Part shown: positions 7,362-13,168 of the stretch, piece by piece
Position numbering within the stretch: position 1 is the first letter of the stretch
How the letters are laid out: every line of letters starts with the position of its first letter
Program-made: the position numbers and the translations under genes
Notes under the pieces: generated by a model
What the model saw: the letters and a program-made list of their open reading frames with translations, nothing else
The model's database searches: none
Told to the model about the DNA's origin: nothing
Assembly (NCBI GenBank): GCA_964551925.1
Contig: CAZKFA010000033.1
Location: 1-20,011 of the forward strand
Direction: 5' to 3'
Source: CAZKFA01 sp964551925
GTDB taxonomy: Bacteria > Cyanobacteriota > Vampirovibrionia > LMEP-6097
Length of the DNA: 20,011 nucleotides

Positions 7362-7859
7362 TTACCTCCCTCGTTGTAACGCTCTCACATCTTCTAATAC
7401 TTCAGCAACATGTTCTTGCGGCTTCACCTTGGAATAGTGCTTAACTACAACTCCCCTAGGGTCAATCAAAAAAGAATCCCGTTGTATACCCATATATTTT
7501 TTGCCATACATAGATTTCTCCACCCACACACCATAACTTTCAACAACTTTCTTATCAGTATCAGCGAGCAAAGGAAAATTCAATTCATATTTATCAGCAA
7601 ATTTTTTATGACTCTTACTGTCATCACAACTAATGCCCAAAACTTGTACTTTAAGTTTCTTAAAATCATTCAAATGATCTCTAAAGCTACAAGATTCTGT
7701 TGTACAACCTGGGGTTAAATCTTTTGGGTAAAAATAAACAAGAACATATTGACCGAGATAATCTTTCAAAGATCTTGATTGCTGATCCTGATCTAGCAAC
7801 TTGATGGCAGGAGCTTTCTTACCTTCAAGTGGAGAGCTTTTGGTCTGAGTTTCTGCCAT
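7362..7859 (-). CDS. bcp: peroxiredoxin Q / bacterioferritin comigratory protein
   Basis: Thiol peroxidase that reduces hydrogen peroxide and organic hydroperoxides using thioredoxin. Thioredoxin fold with VLVYFYPKDLTPGCTTESC: peroxidatic Cys52 and resolving Cys57 five residues later, the atypical 2-Cys arrangement of PrxQ/BCP. Later motifs (VLGISCDDSKSHKKFADKY, FPLLAD, FLIDPRGVV) fit the family. Length 165 aa is slightly over the usual ~155 because of a short N-terminal extension (MAETQTKSSPLEG). Start ATG 7857-7859 lies six bases after an extended -10 with no ribosome binding site, so the mRNA is probably leaderless. The double-HTH regulator follows four bases after the stop, with its ribosome binding site inside this gene, suggesting a stress-linked operon; that link is inferred. 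Confidence 0.95.
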   Translation of the reverse strand: MAETQTKSSPLEGKKAPAIKLLDQDQQSRSLKDYLGQYVLVYFYPKDLTPGCTTESCSFRDHLNDFKKLKVQVLGISCDDSKSHKKFADKYELNFPLLADTDKKVVESYGVWVEKSMYGKKYMGIQRDSFLIDPRGVVVKHYSKVKPQEHVAEVLEDVRALQRGR

Positions 7860-7865
7860 AGAGTG

Positions 7866-7874
7866 ATTCTAGCA
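7866..7874 (-). promoter_or_regulatory. extended -10 for bcp, predicted leaderless
   Basis: TGC-TAGAAT on the minus strand, ending six bases before the bcp ATG. No ribosome binding site lies between. I see no clear -35. Confidence 0.6.
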
Positions 7875-7969
7875 CAAACCCTTAAAACAACTCGCGGGTA
7901 AACCATCAAGGATCAACTGAAAAATACAAAATCTTCTAGAAATATTTTCAATATAAGTCTCAAGAAATA

Positions 7970-7986
7970 CATTAAATAGCCGATAT
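7970..7986 (+). promoter_or_regulatory. sigma-28 (FliA)-like -10 upstream of the structured RNA
   Basis: CATTAAATAGCCGATAT ends in GCCGATAT, a sigma-28 type -10. It matches the flagellin promoters in the same register (CATCAAATGGCCGATAC and CATCAGATGACCGATAT). The -35 is weak: TCAAGAAA lies 11 bases upstream of the box, whereas the flagellin copies have TAAAGTTT. If active, transcription would start near 7993, about 40 bases before the three-way-junction element. This and the next items are what I see in the 546-base stretch 7860-8405, which holds no gene. Confidence 0.4.
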
Positions 7987-8032
7987 AGAGTTCAGAACAC
8001 AATCATAGGGTTGGGAAGAAGTAGACAATTTT

Positions 8033-8090
8033 AGGCTAGGATCTGATTCTGGGGGGAGTCGAGTTTGTTAACGCAAATTGATCCTAGCCT
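8033..8090 (+). ncRNA. predicted three-way-junction structured RNA
   Basis: An 11-bp perfect stem (8033-8043 with 8080-8090) encloses two further hairpins. Hairpin two is GATTC (8045-8049) with GAGTC (8056-8060) around TGGGGG. Hairpin three is AGTTTGT (8062-8068) with GCAAATT (8073-8079) around TAAC. Only single bases at 8044 and 8061 stay unpaired at the junction. The non-Watson-Crick pairs are G-U on the plus strand and would be A-C on the other, which favours plus-strand RNA. I do not recognise a known riboswitch or ribozyme. There is no T-tract after it, so it may be part of a longer transcript. A DNA cruciform or protein site is the alternative. Confidence 0.45.
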
Positions 8091-8094
8091 TAAT

Positions 8095-8122
8095 TTATCA
8101 TATTAATTATACGCCGTATAAT
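8095..8122 (+). promoter_or_regulatory. sigma-70-type promoter with palindromic operator, copy 1
   Basis: TTATCA (8095-8100), 16-base spacer, TATAAT (8117-8122). The -10 overlaps a 13-bp palindrome, TATACG-C-CGTATA (8108-8120). The 18-base block TATACGCCGTATAATAAA recurs with one change 86 bases downstream, suggesting a shared regulator. Confidence 0.5.
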
Positions 8123-8180
8123 AAAACATTCGTACACCAATAATTATTTTCTATAAATCAATCTAAAAAAGCCTTCCAAC

Positions 8181-8208
8181 TTAACAGCTTTACTATACAC
8201 CGTATAAT
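8181..8208 (+). promoter_or_regulatory. sigma-70-type promoter with palindromic operator, copy 2
   Basis: TTAACA (8181-8186), 16-base spacer, TATAAT (8203-8208): five of six and six of six consensus bases. The -10 overlaps TATACACCGTATA (8194-8206), a slightly imperfect version of the palindrome in copy 1. It could drive flagellin 1 independently of sigma-28. Confidence 0.55.
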
Positions 8209-8242
8209 AAATAGGCTTCTTACGAAAGCTGACATTATCTAT

Positions 8243-8269
8243 ACTAGTCTATTAGTTTTACTTTTTTTT
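8243..8269 (+). terminator. possible weak terminator before the flagellin promoter
   Basis: ACTAG (8243-8247) can pair with TTAGT (8252-8256), one G-U pair, followed by a T-rich run to 8269. The stem is short. If it works, transcripts from the upstream promoters would end just before the sigma-28 promoter, giving a separate RNA of a few hundred bases. Confidence 0.25.
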
Positions 8270-8279
8270 CAAAAAAAAC

Positions 8280-8307
8280 TAAAGTTTCTCCATCAAATGG
8301 CCGATAC
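8280..8307 (+). promoter_or_regulatory. sigma-28 (FliA/SigD-type) promoter of flagellin 1
   Basis: TAAAGTTT (8280-8287) and GCCGATAC (8300-8307), 12 bases apart. The consensus for flagellar sigma factors is TAAA then about 15-16 bases then GCCGATA(A/T). The second flagellin gene has the same element with identical spacing. Confidence 0.85.
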
Positions 8308-8317
8308 ACATGTTTGT

Positions 8318-8339
8318 TATTAGTACAGGTGTACTAATA
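8318..8339 (+). promoter_or_regulatory. 5'-leader hairpin of flagellin 1 mRNA
   Basis: TATTAGTAC (8318-8326) pairs with GTACTAATA (8331-8339) around AGGT. It begins 11 bases after the sigma-28 -10, so it should form at the very 5' end of the mRNA. The same hairpin, with one compensatory pair change, is in the flagellin 2 leader. Confidence 0.65.
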
Positions 8340-8405
8340 GCAAAGAACTAGTCTGAGTGCTGGAGTCGTAGTGACTTTGTACTTAACTAATAAAGGAGAA
8401 CGAAC

Positions 8406-9338
8406 ATGTCTATTACAGTAAACACAAACACTCAGAGTTTATTTGCTCAGCGCGCTTTGAGTAAGAATACATTTGATTTGCAGAAATCTATAGAAAAACT
8501 TTCTACAGGCTTCAGAATCAATAGAGCTGGGGACGACGCTGCTGGACTTACAATGAGCGAGAAACTTACCACTCGTATAAGAAGTTTTGAGAAAGTAAAA
8601 CAAAACGCTGGTGATGGTATCAGTCTATTGCAAACAGCAGAGGGTGCGCTATCTATCGTACAAGACAACTTGCAAAGAATCCGCGAATTAGTCACTCAAG
8701 GCAACAATGGCACTAATAATACAGAAGAAATTGATGCCCTACAAAGAGAACTTAATGAGCGTGTCAATGCTATTGATGCGGTTGCTAGTCAAACCAAATT
8801 CAACGGTCATGTGTTGATCAAAGGTGCGACTAGTAAAAGCTTACAACTTGATGCTGACGGCACTACAAGTAACTTAACCATCAATCTCACCTCAGCAGCT
8901 ACGGCGAATACTGGTATTGATATTACGGTAGGTCAAGTCAGAGCTGGTACTAGTGCTGATTACGGTCATCTAGTTGAAGGTGTCTCTACAGCAAGCTTTG
9001 CGGTGAACAAATTGCAAATTAGCGGAGCCTCTATTAACTCAGTGGCTGGTACAAACACAACCGCGACGGTAGCTGACGTTGATATCGTAATCAAGAACGT
9101 ATCAAGAATGAGATCCTATCTAGGAGCAGTTCAGAACTCGCTTGAATCAAGAATTGAATTCTTTGATGTAGCTAAAGAGAACGCTGAAGCATCTAGATCT
9201 AGAATCAAAGATGTTGACATCGCTGCTGAAAGTAGCAAAATGTTGAAGTCTCAAATTCTTCAGCAATCTGCTGCTTCAATGCTAAGTCAAGCTAATGCTA
9301 CTCCACAAATAGCATTGAGCTTACTGCCAAGAGGCTAA
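8406..9338 (+). CDS. fliC: flagellin 1
   Basis: Filament subunit exported by the flagellar type III system. The N-terminal D0/D1 region (about residues 1-135) has INTNTQSLFAQR-type, QKSIEKLSTGFRINRAGDDAAG and SLLQTAEGALS motifs. The C-terminal D1/D0 region (about 225-310) has MRSYLGAVQNSLESRI and ends SMLSQANATPQIALSLLPRG. The middle is short and Thr/Ala/Ser-rich, so the surface domains (D2/D3) are almost absent. At 310 aa it is a small flagellin. ATG 8406 has AAAGGAG seven bases upstream. A strong hairpin terminator follows at 9361-9393. fliC is used as the generic symbol. Confidence 0.97.
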   Translation: MSITVNTNTQSLFAQRALSKNTFDLQKSIEKLSTGFRINRAGDDAAGLTMSEKLTTRIRSFEKVKQNAGDGISLLQTAEGALSIVQDNLQRIRELVTQGNNGTNNTEEIDALQRELNERVNAIDAVASQTKFNGHVLIKGATSKSLQLDADGTTSNLTINLTSAATANTGIDITVGQVRAGTSADYGHLVEGVSTASFAVNKLQISGASINSVAGTNTTATVADVDIVIKNVSRMRSYLGAVQNSLESRIEFFDVAKENAEASRSRIKDVDIAAESSKMLKSQILQQSAASMLSQANATPQIALSLLPRG

Positions 9339-9360
9339 TATCTCAATAATAATATATTCA

Positions 9361-9399
9361 AATATCCTCGGACCTTATCCGTCCGGGGATATTTTTTTT
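9361..9399 (+). terminator. rho-independent terminator of flagellin 1
   Basis: AATATCCTCGGAC (9361-9373) pairs with GTCCGGGGATATT (9381-9393), 13 pairs with one G-U, loop CTTATCC, followed by a run of eight T. The wobble favours the plus strand. Confidence 0.9.
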
Positions 9400-9443
9400 A
9401 ACAACTAAATAGATAAAATAGTTGAGTTTTTTCATAAAATAAT

Positions 9444-9471
9444 TAAAGTTTATCCATCAGATGACCGATAT
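9444..9471 (+). promoter_or_regulatory. sigma-28 (FliA/SigD-type) promoter of flagellin 2
   Basis: TAAAGTTT (9444-9451) and ACCGATAT (9464-9471), 12 bases apart exactly as for flagellin 1. The first base of the -10 differs (A for G), so the copy may be slightly weaker. Confidence 0.82.
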
Positions 9472-9481
9472 ATATAACTGT

Positions 9482-9503
9482 CATTAGTACAAGGGTACTA
9501 GTG
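9482..9503 (+). promoter_or_regulatory. 5'-leader hairpin of flagellin 2 mRNA
   Basis: CATTAGTAC (9482-9490) pairs with GTACTAGTG (9495-9503) around AAGG, 11 bases after the -10 as in flagellin 1. Relative to that copy the outer pair changed from U-A to C-G and another from U-A to U-G, so pairing is kept while bases change. Confidence 0.62.
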
Positions 9504-9570
9504 CAATAAAACTAATTTCAATTCCATAATGCACTTTGGCATTGGTTTTGTGATTATACAGGAGAAAAAC

Positions 9571-10512
9571 ATGTCTATTACAGTAAATACAAACACTCAG
9601 AGTTTATTTGCACAACGTGCTTTAAGTAAAAACACTTTTGATTTACAAAAGTCTATCGAGAAACTTTCTACCGGTTTTAGAATCAACAGAGCCGGGGACG
9701 ACGCTGCCGGACTTACAATGAGCGAGAAACTTACTACTCGCATTAGAAGTTTTGAGAAAGTAAAACAAAACGCTGGTGATGGTATCAGTCTATTGCAAAC
9801 AGCAGAGGGTGCGCTATCTATCGTACAAGACAACTTGCAAAGAATCCGCGAATTAGTCACTCAAGGTAACAATGGTACCAACAACGCTGAAGAAAAAGAA
9901 GCCCTACAAAGAGAACTCAATGAACGAGTTACAGCAATAGATGCAATAGCTAGTCAGACAAAATTTAATGGCAATGTACTAATCAAAGGTGCTACTAACA
10001 AAAGCTTACAACTAGATGCTGATGGTACAACGAGTAACCTAAGTATCGTTCTAGCTGATGGAAGTACGACTGCAAACACTGGTATAGAAATTGACATCAC
10101 AACAGTAAGAGCTGCTGATGATACCGAACATGGAACACTTGTTGAGAATGCTTCAACCGGACTTGCACTCAACAGATTACATATCAGTGGTTCAACAAAC
10201 GTTGATTCATTGGCTGGTAATGCAAATAACTTTACAGCAACCATTGCGGACATTGATGCTGTAATCAAGAACGTATCAAGAATGAGATCCTATCTAGGAG
10301 CGGTTCAAAACTCACTTGAATCAAGAATTGAGTTCTTCGATGTGGCTAAAGAAAACGCTGAGGCATCTAGATCTAGAATCAAAGATGTTGACATCGCTGC
10401 TGAAAGTAGCAAAATGTTGAAGTCTCAAATTCTTCAGCAATCTGCTGCTTCAATGCTCAGTCAAGCTAATGCTACTCCACAAATAGCATTAAGCTTACTG
10501 CCAAGAGGCTAA
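9571..10512 (+). CDS. fliC: flagellin 2
   Basis: Second filament subunit, 313 aa, tandem copy of the preceding flagellin. The first ~120 and last ~85 residues are nearly identical to it (ends SLLPRG in both). The central stretch (about residues 125-225) differs and carries a few more residues, so the two filaments would differ mainly in the exposed part. Start chosen at ATG 9571, which gives MSITVNTNTQS and has GGAG at 9561-9564; an in-frame ATG at 9529 would add 14 residues that do not match any flagellin start. Own sigma-28 promoter and leader hairpin upstream, own terminator downstream, so it can be expressed separately from flagellin 1. Confidence 0.97.
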   Translation: MSITVNTNTQSLFAQRALSKNTFDLQKSIEKLSTGFRINRAGDDAAGLTMSEKLTTRIRSFEKVKQNAGDGISLLQTAEGALSIVQDNLQRIRELVTQGNNGTNNAEEKEALQRELNERVTAIDAIASQTKFNGNVLIKGATNKSLQLDADGTTSNLSIVLADGSTTANTGIEIDITTVRAADDTEHGTLVENASTGLALNRLHISGSTNVDSLAGNANNFTATIADIDAVIKNVSRMRSYLGAVQNSLESRIEFFDVAKENAEASRSRIKDVDIAAESSKMLKSQILQQSAASMLSQANATPQIALSLLPRG

Positions 10513-10524
10513 TCAAATATTCAT

Positions 10525-10553
10525 AGGGGCTAGTTTATAGCCCCTAATTTTTT
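10525..10553 (+). terminator. rho-independent terminator of flagellin 2
   Basis: AGGGGCTA (10525-10532) pairs with TAGCCCCT (10538-10545), loop GTTTA, then AATTTTTT. Confidence 0.88.
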
Positions 10554-10589
10554 ACAATTTTCCACATAGACATGGATTTAGGGAGGCAG

Positions 10590-10625
10590 CAATGGCTCAA
10601 GTTGATTTTTCAGCTTGAGCCATTG
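10590..10625 (-). terminator. 12-bp inverted repeat at the end of the metG-kdtA unit
   Basis: CAATGGCTCAAG (10590-10601) and CTTGAGCCATTG (10614-10625) are perfect inverted copies, one base past the stop of the 393-aa gene. Neither strand has a U-tract directly after it, so it may stabilise the 3' end or act with rho rather than being a simple intrinsic terminator. Confidence 0.5.
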
Positions 10626-10626
10626 T

Positions 10627-11808
10627 TCATTTCAACACTACATTAGCAACAGCCATTGGCTTCTGGTCATGTAATCTTAGGACCTTGAGCTGATGAGCAG
10701 TTCCAGCAAAATCTGTTGAGAAGAATAAATTCAAATTAGCCTGCTGAGGCAAAACTCCAGAAGAATCTAAACTTATACTATCTGGCGTCGGAGTATATTC
10801 CTTACCCATACTATCAACCAACTGAAATGACAGATAACGTAACTCTTCACCAGTCCGATTATCATAATTTAGCGAGACTTCTAATCCACGATTAGCAAAA
10901 GCGTCCTTGGTTTTCTTCACACCTAGAATCTCTAAATCAAAATCCTTAGAATACACTGTCGTTGAATTAGTGAGCTCAGGTAAAGCCTCTGGCAGATTCT
11001 CAGCTAAGACCCATGCTTCATCCAGATTGACCTCTAATTCTGTACCTGGCTCAATAATAAAGCTTTTGCCTTTCTTCTTAATACCATAAACCAAACCAAT
11101 ACCACCACCTACAGCCGCAGCCCCACCCAATACATAAGGATTAGTTACAGCAGCCATTCCAAATATCTTAAGACTCTGCACTATAGCTAGGGGGGCAACA
11201 ATAGCACCACCAACAGCATAGGCTCCAGCATTAATAAGGCTTTGACCAGTTGAAGCTAACACACTGTTAGCTTGAGTAGAATCAAACTCTACTTCATTAC
11301 CAGTCAAATCAATAGCCTGCTCATTTGGCAATATCTTTGTACTTTTTAATCCCGCTAAACTATCTAAACTTTTCTTTGATTCGCCAACGATAATTCTTTG
11401 TGGGTCAGCCAATTCTACTTGATAAAAACTCAACTTGACCCCACCATTGCGACTGAAACTTTTAGCAGAATCCACACTTACCAGCCTAGCATAAAACCTA
11501 GTCCCAGACTTGATCATACGAGAGACACCTGCATCATCATTGATAACAACATCATCAATTGTTTCTGCTATAATATCGCTGCCAATTTTGGGTAACTCTA
11601 CTAGTCCATCAGCTTGACGCTCAACCCATGGATAAGCTCTAGGAATCTCAGTAACACGAAGTTTGATTTTCTGATTAGGTTCTATCCTATATTCAACACC
11701 GGTCTTGATTAAAGTATTCGGCTTGTTTTGAAAGCTAGCTTGTACTGAAATAACAAAGTTTAACAAGGAGAATAGACATCCTGCAAATAGAACAATAACT
11801 CTTCTCAT
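10627..11808 (-). CDS. secreted envelope-type protein of unknown function
   Basis: 393 residues, family not recognised. An N-terminal signal peptide (MRRVIVLFAGCLFSLLNFVISVQA) indicates export. Residues ~30-165 look beta-rich (IEPNQKIKLRVTEIP; IKSGTRFYARLVSVD). A long hydrophobic Gly/Ala stretch (about 190-245, with GGAIVAPLAIV and GGAAAVGGGIGLVYG) may insert in or lie along a membrane and ends in KKKGK. It is followed by FIIEPGTELEVNLDEAW, and then a C-terminal beta domain. The repeated 'GT-x-F/E' beta-hairpin style is loosely like conjugative VirB10/TrbI proteins, but this is too weak to assign. It starts four bases after the kdtA stop, so it is likely co-transcribed and may act in the outer envelope. 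Last gene of its unit. Confidence 0.75.
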   Translation of the reverse strand: MRRVIVLFAGCLFSLLNFVISVQASFQNKPNTLIKTGVEYRIEPNQKIKLRVTEIPRAYPWVERQADGLVELPKIGSDIIAETIDDVVINDDAGVSRMIKSGTRFYARLVSVDSAKSFSRNGGVKLSFYQVELADPQRIIVGESKKSLDSLAGLKSTKILPNEQAIDLTGNEVEFDSTQANSVLASTGQSLINAGAYAVGGAIVAPLAIVQSLKIFGMAAVTNPYVLGGAAAVGGGIGLVYGIKKKGKSFIIEPGTELEVNLDEAWVLAENLPEALPELTNSTTVYSKDFDLEILGVKKTKDAFANRGLEVSLNYDNRTGEELRYLSFQLVDSMGKEYTPTPDSISLDSSGVLPQQANLNLFFSTDFAGTAHQLKVLRLHDQKPMAVANVVLK

Positions 11809-11812
11809 AGCT

Positions 11813-13168
11813 TTATTTTAACAGACCTTTCAATGCAGTCTTAAGTTTCTCTTCAATTGTGTTAATGATTTTCTGATTTTCTACTATGAGCGTATAACCA
11901 TTAGCACCCATCAAAATCCTAGCATCAGCATCAGTCACCAAATGCACCAGGGACTCTCTTAACTCTTCTTTGCTTTCAACAATAATCAATCCACTAGCCT
12001 GTTCTAGAGCCTGAAACATCTCGACATTCTTATGATAATAAGGTCCAACCAAGACTGGCAGGTTGCAAGCAGCTGGCTCTAAGACATTGTGCCCACCAAC
12101 TGTTGCATTTAAAGTACCACCAACAAAAGCAATATCAGCAAAAGAAAAGATATCCAATAGGTCGCCAATACTATCAACTAACAAAACATCATTGTTTGAT
12201 TTAAGAAACAGTTCATCAACATTATGCTTAAGTAGATTAGCCTTAAAAACACTTAGCTTGAGGGGATTCAATCTAGCAGCGGCTTTAATCAAATCCTCAA
12301 CAACTACAAACCTTTCAGGATGACGCGGAGCTAAAATCAACTTCAAATTAGGGTAACTGTTTTGCAACTCTTGAAAAACACTGATTATAATAGCCTCTTC
12401 CTCTTCATGGGTACTAGCTGCAACTAAGACACAATCTTCTTTATGATAACCAAGTAATGCTCGCATATGCTTTGCTTTCTGCGGATTATGCTCAATCTTG
12501 ATAGAGAATTTCATATTGCCAGTCATAAAGATTTGACTCTTATTGACACCAAGCTCAATATACTTGCGAGAATGTTGTGGTGATTGCGCCAATATTAAAT
12601 TAATTTTCTGCAATATTGGTTTAAATACATTAACAATCACTTTGTACAAGCGGAATGAAGAATCAGAGACCTTCGCATTAATGATGGCAACAAAGATCTT
12701 CTGCTGATGCGCTTGGTTAATTAAAGCAGGCCAGATCTCACCTTCCATCAGAATAATAGCAAGTGGTTGAATACGCTTAAGCACAGACTTGATTATCCAG
12801 GGGTGATCCCATGGCATATAAATTAATTTGATTTGCTTACTATCAATCTCTTTATGTAATTTTTGCCTAGCAAGTTTATGTGCAGCAGTAGTCGTAGTGC
12901 TCAAGACTAGGGGAATACCATAGAACAACTTCAACAATGGCAATAGAGCATTGAGTTCACCAACAGATACAGCATGAAACCATACCGGTCTAGCAAATGT
13001 AGTAAGCTTACCTTTGTATTGCGGGAAATCTTCTTTATCCAAATTCCCCAAACGCTCTTGCAGACCAGGCTTCCACTTGGGGACAATTGTCAAGCTCAAG
13101 GACATCAAGACAGGCAGGACCAAAGTCCAAGCAAGCAAATATATCAAATTAAACAAGCTTAAGATCAT
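11813..13168 (-). CDS. kdtA: 3-deoxy-D-manno-octulosonic acid (Kdo) transferase
   Basis: Transfers Kdo from CMP-Kdo to a lipid A precursor at the cytoplasmic face of the inner membrane, the first step of LPS core assembly. The N-terminal segment (about residues 1-28) is a membrane anchor. WFHAVSVGE at 63-71 carries the expected catalytic Glu71. TTTTAA (about 91-96), MEGEIWPALI (141-150), ILAPRHPERF and GGTLNATVGGHNVLEPAA fit the GT-B fold Kdo transferases. At 451 aa it is slightly longer than usual (~420-430). The ATG lies inside the end of metG (20-base overlap), so translation is probably coupled. Presence of the gene indicates an LPS-type outer membrane. waaA is a synonym. Confidence 0.94.
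   Translation of the reverse strand: MILSLFNLIYLLAWTLVLPVLMSLSLTIVPKWKPGLQERLGNLDKEDFPQYKGKLTTFARPVWFHAVSVGELNALLPLLKLFYGIPLVLSTTTTAAHKLARQKLHKEIDSKQIKLIYMPWDHPWIIKSVLKRIQPLAIILMEGEIWPALINQAHQQKIFVAIINAKVSDSSFRLYKVIVNVFKPILQKINLILAQSPQHSRKYIELGVNKSQIFMTGNMKFSIKIEHNPQKAKHMRALLGYHKEDCVLVAASTHEEEEAIIISVFQELQNSYPNLKLILAPRHPERFVVVEDLIKAAARLNPLKLSVFKANLLKHNVDELFLKSNNDVLLVDSIGDLLDIFSFADIAFVGGTLNATVGGHNVLEPAACNLPVLVGPYYHKNVEMFQALEQASGLIIVESKEELRESLVHLVTDADARILMGANGYTLIVENQKIINTIEEKLKTALKGLLK

Larger units (their letters stand above)
8280..10512 (+). repeat. tandem duplication: promoter, leader hairpin and flagellin gene
   Basis: The unit starting at 8280 recurs at 9444 (offset 1164-1165 bases): sigma-28 promoter, 5' hairpin and flagellin gene. 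Within the genes, 8580-8701 equals 9745-9866 (122 bases without a mismatch) and 9189-9283 equals 10363-10457 (95 bases). The central coding part and the leader between hairpin and ribosome binding site have diverged. Confidence 0.85.

Noticed and set aside
7979..8100. GEMM-type c-di-GMP riboswitch before the flagellin genes
   Set aside because: ACGCAAA is present, but the rest of the GEMM core and the two-stem layout are not.
10581..10618. Eight-codon ORF (MAQVDFSA) with GGGAGG five bases upstream on the plus strand
   Set aside because: It follows a terminator, leads to no plus-strand gene, and lies in the inverted repeat that ends the opposite transcription unit; probably chance.
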